DNA of 64,000 nt. Source: Liolophura sinensis (lineage: Eukaryota; Mollusca; Polyplacophora; Chitonida; Chitonidae). The notes beneath the pieces were generated by a model. That model had not been told where the DNA came from. It searched no databases and saw only the letters and a program-made list of their open reading frames with translations. The stretch is taken from contig NC_088295.1 of the NCBI RefSeq assembly GCF_032854445.1, positions 48,967,385-49,031,384 of the forward strand. The letters run 5' to 3'. The position numbers and the translations under genes were made by a program. Shown here in pieces: positions 46,793 through 59,462 of this stretch. How positions within the stretch are numbered: position 1 is the first letter of the stretch; each line of letters opens with the position of its first letter.

Positions 46793-49700
46793 GCCAGGCA
46801 TTTTATATGTACATAGTTGGTATCAAGGCCAAAGAAAATACGGTCCGTCATTGCCCACAGAAATAATAAGGGGGATAACCCAGTGCTGGCTTACGCCACT
46901 TATGTGCCCCATGAAAGCCCACTTAGTACATGTGTAGTAATCAAGTAGCTGTATATCACTGTGCATACAAGCAAACATGATATCGAAAACTTTCATAACT
47001 ATAGCCACACTTATCTTCGTGAAAAATCGCACGCCGAACGGGGTTCTTTTCCACAACCCCAACTTTAGCTGAAGGTTGATATGTAAGGTGTCATGCATGT
47101 TAATACTGTTACGTCCAATACAGACTGAAACTGGTGAGCAAAAATTAGACATGGACAAAAAAAGAAAGACTTATTGCATTTACTATTCCTGTAACAGCTC
47201 TGTGGCAATGTTAACAATTGCGTGACAATGCTCATACCGATACTTCCTTCACTTCCACTCTTTCCGTTTGTAGGGAATAAGAATAAGTCTGGAATCTAAT
47301 CCTTTAATTATATCAAATATTTTCACGTATTGTGCATTATGAATTCAATATACTTGTAACTATCGTTTAAAATCGGCTACATATTGCCCCCATCTATATA
47401 GAGTATGTAATACCTGTATTTTGGTTATAAAAAAAGTCCACTACCAAGAAGTATGCAACTTCCCTTCAGCTAGTCTCCAATGCACGTTACACATGTTACG
47501 TCAACTGTAGAAGCTCGCGCCACCTGCTGGAGAAATATGCCAACCTCTTGGGTGGAAATTGTGAACTGCATCTAATGTAATACAGTGTAATGTAAATCTA
47601 ATGTAAACGGCTGCTACAAGAACTGACCATATCTTGAAACCGAAACTCTAAAACCATTACCATCAAAAACGGTTGTTGCCCTTTTACAAAACTGTCCGTT
47701 GTCGTAATTTTTTAAAGTCTATTTCTCAAACGTTTGCTGCGCAATAGAGAAAAAAAATGCATTGCTGCTGAGATATATCACATAATGTGTTAGAAATCGT
47801 AGAAAAGTGTAAAGTGCCGTAGGCAATAGCTATAGGGAAGTTGCATACTTCTAGGTAATTGAGTTCTGATTATAAGACAGGCCACTTTGTATATAATCTA
47901 CTACGATTGGTTCTGTTCGATCACGTGATTAAGAAAACCCATAGCAACCTGTGCATGGATGGAAAATGGTAAAACTGAAAGAAACGTCACTTGATTTATT
48001 ATCATTTTATTGACATGTGGTATAATAAAAGAGTTTAGAATCGGTCAATGTAGATATAGCTCTATATACACATGTTGGGAAGTCGTTATGGCTGTATTAC
48101 ACATACAAACCCCTGTTAAGTTTCATACGTTCTCGTCACTTGTATGGCTTGGGCCACTGCAGCAATGCTCTGTTCAGTAAAATGAAAGGAACCATGAAGA
48201 CATATCAAAATTAATCTGAGGAAAAGACAACAGCGTCTCAGGTCATTGGGACAAGCGTTAGCAAAGGGCGCCATCTTTTTTCGTCAACGAGCACAGTGAC
48301 ATGTTTGGATTTTGACTAAGGTGTTGGTATATGGAACCTGTATAAATATCATATCTGTTAAAAGCAATAAACATAATGGGTAAAGTTAGTATTTTTTTTT
48401 CTTAACGCTATTAAAAGTCATCATACAACACATTTCCCCCCATGTTACTATATCCAGTGCCGTACTGGATGTTCATGACAACCGCTTCCATGTCTTTGGC
48501 CACAATCACTTGTGATATGACGTAGTGGGAGATTCAGAGAGTGTGTACCTCATAAAAGTCGCGTTCACACGGAGCGCTTTACATGGTGCGATGAATCGAA
48601 TTTAACAGATTGAATGACAAGATCTATCCTCCTTCCGTTGGACTAATGGAATCGATGGCTTGATACGACAAATCATATCATGTGAGGGCACCTTAATGGC
48701 CACTGGATGTCTTTTTTTCTGTTATGAATTGCCTATGTGACCATCTTTCACTGTCTATAATTTCTATGATCTATAATCCCTCCAGCAGGAATTTACAAGA
48801 AGTTGTGGCATGACCTATTTTTGAGATGTAATTGAGAACCAAACCAACGTTTTGTAAATTGTCTCGTTTTGGTTTTGGTTTGCTGCCATGCATGCAGGGG
48901 CCGAACCAGACCACATGGACGATATATTCGACTAAATGGCGCCCTAATCGTGTTAGAAGTTTGCCTTGTTTTTCCGATTCTCTTATTAGTTTTTCACGAA
49001 TGTCGATGTCAGATGAGTTCCAATTAAAGCTTGGAGAATCAGATCAATCCTTTCGAGGATACCGTAACATTTTGATAAGGTTAAGAAGTTAAGCGACATG
49101 CTGAGGGGGGTTTAAAAGAAAAGATGCATCGATATTAAAGAATCCCACATAAAGTTTAAAAAACATAACTTTTTGCCTTTGTGACGTTGCGTAGCCGAGA
49201 TATATCGGTTCAAAGGAAAAAAGTCGCGAGATTCTGTTCGCAAGGAGAAATTTGCACGAGAATTTCGACTGAAGTCTCTCTGGAATCTCGTCAAAATGTC
49301 GCGTTGTTATACTAATCTTTTTTGGATTTCGACAAGTCTTACAGAGTCGTTTGAATATCAGGTGTTCCTGTGCGTTTCTGTGGCTTGACTATTAACCACA
49401 GATACGTTGCAATTAACATGTTTGTAGAGAGAGTTTCATGGTCCATTTCACGGTCAACATATCTTTTCCCGTACTGTCTGTCTCCATTATATCAAGTTTA
49501 GTACCAAATGCACAGATATTCTATTTAAAGCTGCCTGGTATAGATATGTATATTTTGCTTTCAATGCAATGATTGTGTAAACTGTCCGTTCGGAAAACCC
49601 ATGCATATTGCATTTTTCTTGAAAGAAAACACACGTGTTTGTGACAAAGTTAATCGGTTACCATAGATCCTGGTTTTTGGAAGAAAACAGGTCAAAACCA

Positions 49701-50832
49701 ACAGATCCGGTTGTGTTTAGCATAAATCACGACTTACATCAGCCTATGTTGAACGCTACAACGACCGGCGCTGAGGGCTTCCATTGACTGGTTGTGGATA
49801 TACGTGTTTAATGTGTGCTATAAATCATGTCAGGTCGCACTTCCTGTGTGATAGTTTTACACACTTTACATTCGTGATATATACAGTGGATAATACGTAT
49901 TCAACCATTCTGAGGAAATTAATGATCAGTTTCGGAAAGAGAGACCAAGTCTGTTTTCCTTTCTTAATGTAATTAATTTTTTTTTATCTTCCAGCATTTG
50001 ATTGTTTTTTACATCGTGTTCATATTACCATTAAATTAATGCCCTTTCGCTTTATGGAAATAGAGCTGTCGATGATGTAGTCAGTAAAGTTACATATATA
50101 AAATAGCATCCCAGCATGTAAATTGCATTATCTATAAAAACGTGTGTATAAACTTATTAAAGTCTGCATTAAAATAGGAAACTTTGACCCGCATTGCACA
50201 CAAATATGCAAAGTAAGTCATATTAAGATAATTTGATACACAAGTTAATACAGTCCTCCATAACTGAGGCGGAGAAATACAGACATAGGTCTGGTTTAAA
50301 TGTAAGAGTCATGCATGAAGCGCCTTGACAGAGTGAGCTGTCCTGGATTCTAGAGTAACTGTGCCAACTATTATCCATCTAGGCGACAGATTTGTATTAC
50401 ATATATGCGAAGCAGAAGACTAGAGTTTTACAACAGTGGCTGGGTCACTTTTGCTTATATTCTCCGGAATGGTTCAGATGACGTAAAGACTGACCTGTAT
50501 ATAGCAGTCGGTGTGCTCTTGGGACGTTTCACATCGGAGGTTATTCGGTAGAAGCCAATTAAGATGTCTTACACAGGGGTATGTGCACTGATACAGAACA
50601 TTTGCAATATTGAAAAATGCACAAAGTGTATATACTTGCCACGAGTTTTGACTACTGCCAATGGAAGGGAGATATGATCCATTGCCTATAGAAAGCCGCT
50701 GGGGCCATAAATGAACTAATTCAAACCACTTCCTGCTATTTTCACACAAGAGCTAAAACTAATCATGCTTTTTGCTGGGTTGTTACGTTGACAAAGTGAC
50801 TGTTCCACAAACCTCTCCGACTCTGTCAAGCA
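46793..50832. other. Spacer between receptors 1 and 2
   Basis: Holds the 3' flank of receptor 1, a foldback element at 47441-47857 and candidate AATAAA signals at about 48025 and 48365. No other exon was found. Short frames such as plus 48832-49092 lack support. Confidence 0.4.
47441..47857. mobile_element. Foldback element with about 45-bp arms
   Basis: The left arm CAAGAAGTATGCAACTTCCC at about 47444-47463 matches the inverted right arm near 47834-47853, and matching goes on inward through GCTA and GCAC.TTACAC. No frame of note lies between. Confidence 0.6.
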
Positions 50833-53800
50833 ATGGACTACCAGGACATGTGCAAGGTATTCCTGCTCCTGGTAGCTGGACTTTTATCAACACTAGTGGC
50901 TTCACAAGGTAAACAGACAATTAAGTAGTGTTATTGAGTACCTGAGTTAACTGGAAGCTGGATCTCTCAAATGCTCTTGAGTAAAAGAAAAAGCTGACAC
51001 AACTCTGTTCTCATTGGTTCGTATACTGTTTTAATATAAACGCGGCTTTCATTTGGCTGGAGCTTCAAATCAGATTTGCCATGTACCTTGCTAAAATCAA
51101 ATAGCCTTGGATTATTAAACCCCTGTCAAACAAATAAATAGTTTTTTTTTTACTACTACTATGTTTGGATTGACAATCTGGATGTAAGCTTTCATCGGTA
51201 TTATAGAATGCTTACTTAGTGATGACAAGTTTGGATAAAACGACAAACGTAATAATACGGTGAAGCAGCTTCATCTATTCCATAGCCGACCGGTCTTTGC
51301 TAGTTTTGCAAATTCTATAAGATGGGTACATATATGCGAATACACCAATGTAAGGGTAACCTATTATTATGATTTATCTTCCAGATTTGATTTTTGCTCC
51401 ACTGATGTTGCCTTTATTTTCACAGCCGACACAAGATGGATATATATTTGCGTAAGCACCGCAGTGACGGTGGCCTGTCCGGAGAGACACCTTTTCAACA
51501 TAACCGATGCATCCGTAGCTTATAAAGCAGAATTCTGTCCCAGTAACCTCACTGATCCGGCGGACTCTGTTGCTGATTGTTATGAATCTTACGCTGCAAA
51601 AGAGAATTTTGTATCTGACACACGTTCCCGGTGTAACGGTAGTCGTTTTTGTGACCTTCGCTTTGACCAAACTGTTCTCCAAATGTGTGCTACTTCCAGT
51701 ACGGCCAACTTTTTAGCCGTCATTTACACATGTTACAATGGTGAGTATATATACAATATACTTTCTGACTTCTACTCTACTCAACAAAGTTAATGTTATG
51801 ACCTCCAATAATGTGCTGATATTAGCTGATCGTTTTGAATTTTATGCTGGAAAAAGGATTTTATATCTAACAAACCTTCCTTGTGTAACGGTAGACGTTC
51901 TTGTAATCTTATCTTTGGAGGATCTGTCATGCTGATATGTACCATTGTCCCTATGGCCAACTCTTTGGCCGTCCGTTACACGTGTTATAGCGGGGTGAGT
52001 TATGTCAACTTGTCTCAGTATCATCGTGTCAAGATTTGGGAACTGCCTCTTTTCGTTGTGAAATGGAAGCAACCGGCCACTTTACTGGATGAATAAATAC
52101 ATTGATAAATGCTAGTATAATACATGTGCATATAGTACTGACTGTTCCAAGTACGGGATAAAGAAGACATTATAGTGTTTTTGATTTACAAATGAGCAAC
52201 TGACCTATCAAGAAATATGAAGTGCATTATCACATCTGTATTTTGAGCAAACTTTTTTTTCTGGCTTTTCACTCCTTTCTTGGTGCGATTGTACTGTTAC
52301 AACGGTATTAAATATATCTTCCTGTTTTCTCGGGGAATTACAGTATTCTTCCCTTTGAGCAGCTCTGAGTTGCCTGAATGGCGATGGCTATAATCCCGGA
52401 TTCATATTGCTTGCTGACTCATTCCTAAAGCGTCCCCCCTGGCTACCGATAGGTTCAAGTCTATAATTAATCCGTTCATCGAATCTAACTCTCACTTATT
52501 CAGCTGTGGTTTAAATTAAATTCGTGGCCAAAATATGCTTCTTTGTTCATTGACCAACCGAAAAGTTTTTTTAAAAAAAAACCCCAAAAAACAATAACAA
52601 TACCGCCTGTGTAGGCTAACCGAAATATGTCCATGGTATGCTTCTGGTATTTCTAAACATAAAATCGGTTAAATTATGTAAAACACCGCTGTTACAAGTG
52701 CCATCCCAGTCTGGTGAATTTCCAGAAAATATTGTTTGTGGCCTTTTCAGTACATATTTTCAATCGTTTGCCAATTGTTAGGTATTATCCTTTGTGTTTT
52801 CAATATATTTTCCTTGCTGGCCCCCCAATGCATTTTGACTATCGGTACGTAATGTCTGATGCCTTTTCAGTATATGGTGTTTGGGGGCTTTCTGAATATT
52901 AGAAAGGCAGCAACGTTTCCTACTAGATGACAACACAATATTCTTTTGGTCGTCAATTTTCCCTCAGATCCGAACCCCCCTACAACTACCCAGTCAACAA
53001 CGACTCCAAACAGTACAGTCCCGGCATTCTCAGAGACTACAAGAGCCGCTTCTGCTACAGAGCCTTTACCATCCATAAGTTAGTGTCTTCATTCTTTTTG
53101 TTACCGAATTTTCTATGATTCGTGCAGGACTACGTTGGTATTAAAGGGACATTCCGCTGACGTCGAAAAAAATGTGCTGTTATTTTAGACGTAATTTATA
53201 TAAAGCTCAGGCTTCCAGGTGGTTTCGGGGGGCCTCCGTGGCTCAGTCGGTTAGCGCGCTAGCACAGCGTAATGACCCAGGAGCCTCTCACCAATGCGGT
53301 CGCTGTGAGTTCAAGTCCAGCTCATGCTGGCCTCCTCTCCGGCAGTAAGTGGGAAGGTCTGACAGCAACCTACGGATGGTCGTGGGTTTCCCCCGGGCTC
53401 TGCCCGGTTTCCACCCACCATAATGCTGGCCGCCGTCGTATAAGTGAAATATTCTTGAGTACGGCGTAAAACACCAATCCAAAAATCCAGGTGGTTTCGA
53501 GGTTTCCCATCGACCACCAATTCATTCAAGTCGCTGTATTTGGAACACCTGATGTTACCCCCCCTTTGTTGTCTAGACGACGAGAGATGTTCAGCGAACT
53601 TGAAATGTCAGACACATTATTGTGTTGTAATTATGCGGTCTACCAAGCAATTTCTGTTCTACCGTGCAGATCATTACGAATTAGAAAATACTTTCAGTCT
53701 TTGGCATTGTTTACTATTTTGACCCTCGATGGCGCTCAGGTGTTTAAGGCTACAAAGTTCATGATTCCGTTTCCTTCCTCACTAAACCTATTCACTACAA

Positions 53801-55457
53801 CATAGGTTAAGTACTCTATACTGTTATATGAATCTATTAACATCTGTCTGTCTGTTTCAGTTCCGATCGCTGTTGTAACTGTAGCAGTACTGATGGGACT
53901 CATCCTGCTCGTATCTATCACTATCTACCGAAAACGGTAAGTCTTGCCCTAGCATCTGTATCCGATGAAATAGTTTGCGACAGTTTATTGCTTACATTGT
54001 TACTAAGTGACATGATACGGAAATACATGGTGTCAGTAACCCTCATATTGGTTGACGCATCAGCCGATAAATAATTTCCGTATCCTATCATCAAGTAACC
54101 ATGTGACGAATTTATGCTGCGAAGGATCAAGAGTCAAAAATCGATGTATAGGTGAATTGCTTCAGTCGTGTGACAATTGTTTTCAAACCCGAACAAAGGG
54201 AGATAACCTAGTCAGCAGACACAAATGCCGTTGTCTACAATGTATTATTATTATCGTTGCCCACGTGACCGATGCTGTCTAATGGAAAGTGGCGTATTTT
54301 GTCTGATGCGGGATAATCCTCTATATTTGTGTTGAGATTTGGAAAGGCACGGATATAAAAGGCAGTAAACCTGAAAAATTGGGCGGTACAATTGAAGATA
54401 TCATTTATACATTAGAAATTTAAAATACTGTTGTTCATCTTTGTTACCTGTAGAGCTTGTTACATCTATTTATTCATTTGATTAATGCTCAACACAGTAT
54501 TCAAGAATATTTCACTTTCACGGCGGTGGCCAGCATTATGGTTGGAGGAAGCGGGGCATAGTTCAGGGGAAACCCAGAACCATCCATAAGTTAATGACAG
54601 ACCTTCCCACATACGGCTGGAGAGGAAACCAGTATGACTCACAGCAACCGCATTGGCGAGAGGATTTTGGGTTATTGCACCGCGCTGACGCGGTAACAAC
54701 CTCGGCCACAGAAGCCTCGGAGCTTCTTATAATGTTGTAGACAAGTTTGAATGATTAAAGATTTATTATTTATTTGACTGGTGTTTCACGCCATACTTAA
54801 GAACTTTGGAAAGCTTTCCAACATGTGACGAACCGCTACATATATGTTGACCATAATGGTGGAAGACAAGCGGTCTTTAATGGACGTTAGATTGCACAAT
54901 GGGCCTGGCAAGCGTTGTCGATCGCTTATCGTCACTAAGACCACACAAACAGTGAGTGGGTTCGTATCATGTCCATTCCAGGATTTGCACCGGCACCTCT
55001 TGTATCTCAAACTTGCAGGCAAGCTTAATTTATTTAAGTTCATACAGCTTAATATCTTGGAAATATTATGGTTTGAAATATAAGTGCATTCCACTGGCCC
55101 TTTCATTGTATATAGCCTGATGACGGGTACTGTTTGGTGTTTTATAGACGCAACCGAGGGGACAAGAGTGTTGAACGTCGGGAAGCCCAGGAAGAGAGTG
55201 TCACGTATTACAACGTGCAAATAGATAACTCGCCCAACCCACCAGGCCGGAGTGACTCTGAATTGAACATGAACAGTCCAGCCATATCTACAGAAAGTGA
55301 GGAGCCCCAACCTACGTCAGATTACGAGGGCATCTCGTCACAGAATGAAATGCCTTTCAGAGAACACAACTATGAGAAGATTAGCGTCAGCAACGAGACG
55401 TCGGCATACACCAGTATGGCCTTCACCCCTGATTACGTCAACGCTGAAGGGTATTGA
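50833..55457 (+). CDS. SUEL-lectin single-pass receptor 2 with ITIM-like tail
   Basis: Five exons: 50833-50908, 51426-51740, 52968-53078, 53861-53936, 55148-55457, phases 1-1-1-2, 295 residues. Signal peptide 1-24 (FLLLVAGLLSTLVAS). Residues 26-130 form one Gal/rhamnose-binding SUEL-type domain: VTVACPERHLFNITDAS, a middle DCYES, then RCNGSRFCDL and LAVIYTCYNG, the usual closing pattern. Stalk 131-167 is Thr/Pro/Ser-rich. Span about 168-190. The tail has tyrosines in VTYYNV (Y213), SDYEGI (Y252), SAYTSM (Y280) and DYVNAEGY (Y289). The first two fit the ITIM consensus [SIVL]xYxx[VIL], Y280 is YxxM and Y289 is YxN. This suggests an extracellular glycan or protein ligand and SH2-protein recruitment at the membrane; both are inferences. 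The ATG is in a good context (AAGCAATGG), shared with receptor 3. Confidence 0.88.
51835..51994 (+). pseudogene. Broken duplicate of the 3' half of the SUEL exon (receptor 2)
   Basis: Starting at GCTGATCGTTTTGAATTTTA, this stretch aligns with the second half of exon 51426-51740, keeps CNGRRSCNL and LAVRYTCYSG, and ends at the same GTGAGT donor. One base is missing before TATCTAAC, which breaks the frame, and no acceptor is evident. It lies about 95 bp after the real exon. Confidence 0.75.
53229..53482 (+). mobile_element. SINE family A, full-length reference copy
   Basis: Head from 53229 with A box TGGCTCAGTCGG (53239-53250) and B-box-like GAGTTCAAGTCC (53307-53318); body 'gtgggaaggtctgacagcaa', 'ccgggctctgcccggtttcc', 'accataatgctggccgccgt'; tail TATTCTTGAGTACGGCGTAA and ACACCAATCC. 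It sits in intron 3 of receptor 2. Confidence 0.9.
54463..54716 (-). mobile_element. SINE family A, diverged, reverse orientation
   Basis: Inverted tail 'cagtattcaagaatatttca', body, B-box region and the head ending GGCCACAGAAGCCTC. It lies in intron 4 of receptor 2. Confidence 0.8.
54765..54965 (-). mobile_element. Family C SINE-related element, reverse
   Basis: 'gactggtgtttcacgccata' then 'ggtggaagacaagcggtctt', 'aatggacgttagattgcaca' and 'aagcgttgtcgatcgcttat', matching the element at 31596-31905. Confidence 0.65.
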
Positions 55458-55693
55458 CTGGACAAAGTGGACGCAGAGCGGGGACTTGTGGGCATCGCAT
55501 CCAGTTTGCTTCCTGGAACCAGACAATCCAGACCACTGAACACGTGACGAACTATCGATGAAGGCCTGTCCTCTAATGTGGACATAAATTGACGTTGTAA
55601 AAATTGTATATGTTTCCAAGCTTTCAAACAGTGTGTTTGCACCTGTGTGTCCTCGTTGTTTTGTGCTTAACCAGTTTATGAGTGAAACGGTAT

Positions 55694-55699
55694 AATAAA
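55694..55699 (+). terminator. Polyadenylation signal AATAAA, receptor 2
   Basis: First AATAAA after the stop at 55457, giving a 3' UTR of about 260 bases. A second AATAAA follows near 55884. Confidence 0.6.
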
Positions 55700-58600
55700 A
55701 CGTTCCGATCAAAGCGTCAACACAGACATCTTTATACCTGTTGTCAAAAACATTGTGGACGTTTCAAATCTTTAATTCAAAGACTAGTTTCCAAATCAAC
55801 AGTTTTCAATCATGCCAGAATGGCTCACGGATGTTGTAGACACCTAAATTTACGCGTGGCGGAATGCATTTACACTGGTCGTAAATAAAACCTGACCATT
55901 CCCAGTCACAGCTGTGTTCGTTCCACCTTAGTGCAAACTTGATCTTGGGCATCTCGCTATACCGTTTGATTAAACCTATTTAACAACTGTGGAAAAAGAA
56001 CTAGCCGTGTTATACAATAAAATGCGCCAGATAACATAATTGCAAATTAGATTTCAATGGAATCGAGAGAAAGGACAACTTGTTTTTGACAGCTCCAATC
56101 TGCTATTTTTCCGTTAGTGTATTTTGGTGGTAACACACAGCGCATATATGTGCATTACGATTAAACGTGTACTTTAACACATATGTTTACATCTTGGATA
56201 ATGAACACGCTCAGTTACTAAACCCCTTTGTATAAATGTATCAACTTTGTAGTTGCATCAAATACATCAAATGTATGGACATGTATCTCCAAAGTTGAAA
56301 CCAACGCGCGACTGTGATATCTGCATTGGTATTCGACCTGTACATTATCCACTATGAGTTTAAAATTGACTAGATATCATGCCTAGAATATGTATTATAC
56401 TTTTTCCATCAAATCGAAGAATTCTTTTCTCTTACATGTTACCAGTTTTGTTTACTATTTATATAATTAATTCTTTGGTATTTGTTTGGGAATTGGTGTT
56501 ATAGGTTATTTTTGGACATGGATCTTGTGATAATCGTCTCAAACTCTATTCTTGGTTTGAGAGTGTTATACCAATGTCGGACTTCAGATCGTGACAAGTA
56601 GGCCTACATTCTACCTAACAATGCTGAATATAACTTTAGGAAGATATAATATGTGAGTAGTATGTTGTACATACGTCGCGTTTTGCTCAAATGTTGTTGT
56701 TTGCTGTTCAACATTATATCAAAAATTTGTTGTCTTTCTTTGTCTTTTTTATTGGGGGAGAGGGGAAGGAGGGGATCTTTCCAGGAAACAGATGCAGTAA
56801 GAATGGAAAGCTGATTTTCATTATTCTCCAGAGGTCTGATTTAAAGTGGTAGAGTGCTGATAGTCACTGAAAATCCTCCAATCATGATTGTCTGTCTTAA
56901 AAGTTGACAGAGCTAAATGTCATTTAGTCTAATTTGCACGAAGACATGATTTGGTCTGATTGTTGTTTAAAATCGTATTCGATATTCGAAGCAGAGGAAT
57001 CTCGAAAATCCTCAATGTCAGAATGGGACTGAACGAACATCTGGCGTGACCTATCACCTGGAAAGGCAAAGACTTTAAGGGTGTCCATATGCTGCATTTG
57101 TCTGATAATTTACAGATCTGTACTTGACTATCATTGTCCCTATTTTACACACGACCAAAACCAACCCATCAAAACAATCATCTGAACTCATGCATTAGTT
57201 TATAGATTAAACTCTAATTAAATCATTGCTAAGGCTGTCATATTTTGGAACATAATGCTATTGATTAGAGCATGCAGAAATTATCCTCTTAATTTTTTTA
57301 ATGAAACATGAAACTTTTGGCTTTTATTTGTTAATAAGCAGGCTCGCTTTGACAAGAACAACATATTAACCGAGTCACCATGCAAGGCCTACGTACACTT
57401 TTGCAAGTATAATATTTCCACATGCTGCCGGCTGACACTTATCCCGAAAACTGATTAATTTGCTACCTAGATGTTTTAGCAGCGACACTTTGCGCTCAAA
57501 AGCCAATAGACGTTGATACAGACGCCGCATCATTTAGACGTCTGTGATTAATTTGGCATGCTAGTGTTTCCACACTGACTCCGTTGGAGTATAATAGCCT
57601 CTTGGTATAAGGTTATTGGGCAGTGTGTTTTATGGTCAGCAAAAATCACACTGTTTAATTCACAAGCCATTCACTGGTTGATTGTTTATGTTATCGATCG
57701 TTTGACCGGGAGCTAATGGTCATAATGTTAATTGTTGTGACAATCGTTATACAAACGATATATCATTCTGTGCTCGATTAACACAGCTTTCGGGTTCACA
57801 GAAAGGGCAAAAAGGATGAGCTTAACGGTAAATTCGGGGAGGTTGGAATATTTCGATCGTAAATTTGGAACTGTGTTTGTTGGGTCATCGCAGTAGTGTT
57901 TTGACAAACGTGAATTTCTGTTATAAAGAGTTTTGACGATGACGTAAATGTTCATAAAGTGTTACATCCGACATAATATGTCATCTCAACTCCTGATTCA
58001 ACTGACGAATATATTATAAACTTCATCTCAAAGTTCCATATAACGCGTCACAGGAACGTTCAAAACACGTTTTCTACAGTTTGTCTCCGATGTTTCTGAA
58101 AGACATTTACAATTTTAAACTTCCGCTTTGTCATGCATGGTCATGCAGAATAAACCAAGGGAGATAATAATGTAAAGTGGTTGTACTTCACCGTATACGT
58201 GTCTTGCGCAGATATTGGCCTGTCTTTGGGATTAATGTCAAATTTTCTTAACCAGTACCGCGTCGTGGTAATTGCTGCCCCATTTAACCATCTTGACCAC
58301 ATTTTGTTCATCCAGTCCAGATGCGTGTGTATTAATTAGTACATTAAAATTAAACAGACTCGGTACAGTATGCACACAAAATACATACACTTACCCAGAT
58401 TTTTTTTTTTTACAGTTTGCTCGGTAAACCCTTCCATATATAGTATTCATAGCGAACCAGTCACACTGTATTTCCTTCTACTACATCTAGGCCTATACTT
58501 ACTCTTCACGCCTGCGCTCACACGAACATACTTGTTCCTTACTGGCTGCTCGCCTTTGTCACTGGACTGGCGAAGAATTCCAAAGGCCTTTCAGCTCTTT

Positions 58601-59462
58601 TTTGATTAATGACTTTATAACTGAAAACACACACAACTGGGTGCCACAAAAGCGTGTCTACGTTTGGTCAGGTAGGTTGTCGCAAACCTGAATGTGGGTA
58701 TAATGGTATACAAGCCCTGATCTTCTCTCAGCTGTACTGTGACTAAGACGGCCAAGTCTTACGTAGGACAACTGATCCAGCCTGTGTCATTTGTACTAGT
58801 CAATATTGTATGTATTACATGTTTTAATCCGTTTTATTACTATTTTAAAGTCACAACTCTCATGTGAAGGGTGGTAAGAATATGCAGAAGAGAGCGGTAG
58901 ACGGCTAGAGTGTTTAAGTTTGAAGCAGATTGAGCTTAAAGTTCCAGGTACCAGATGACGTAAAACCTCGCCCACATGACGTGTTGTAGTCTGTTTGTAA
59001 TCGTACAGGAACTCGGGAGACACGGTTGCTGTTGACGCCGTTTAAAACGTGGTTAAACCGGCAGTTGACATTTGGCTTAATGTGACAGCAAAGAGGCTGA
59101 GAGAAGGGCTAACCTTACAACGAAGACCGTTCCAAGGAAGTAAAGACGTTTGGTGCAAAAGCGAAGAAATGTACAGTTGACAGCAGTAAATAACCATCTC
59201 ACCTGTGAAAGACATCTTGGCACAAGAAAGGTGGCACAAGGAAGGACCATTGATACAGGATTTTGAACTCTTACACAGAAAAAAGGTCGTGTTAACATCT
59301 ATTCTTCAAGGGATACTAGTCTCGTCTACTTCCTGGTAAAAGGTTTCACTTTTGTGTTTGTGCTGACATGTAACGCTCAGCTCTGTTCGTGGATGTTAGC
59401 CATAATCATCTGACTGTTGTAGGCACAAACACATACAAACAAACTTCTGTTTTCCCCAAGCA
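55700..59462. other. Spacer between receptors 2 and 3
   Basis: AT-rich and without supportable exons; the plus frame at 58370-58609 is hydrophobic but has no splice or domain support. The sequence just before 59463 (CCCCAAGCAATGG) resembles that before the receptor 2 start, so the duplicated segment extends a little upstream of the ATG. Confidence 0.4.

Noticed and set aside
51374-51682. Minus-strand frames opposite the SUEL exons (also 60388-60618)
   Set aside because: Shadows of the plus-strand exons, which have splice sites and a recognisable domain.
53229-53318. tRNA-like sequence with A and B boxes
   Set aside because: SINE head, repeated many times in the window with the same downstream body.
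54786-55310. Minus-strand 174-codon frame
   Set aside because: Runs through a SINE-related element and antisense to the tail exon of receptor 2; no coherent product.
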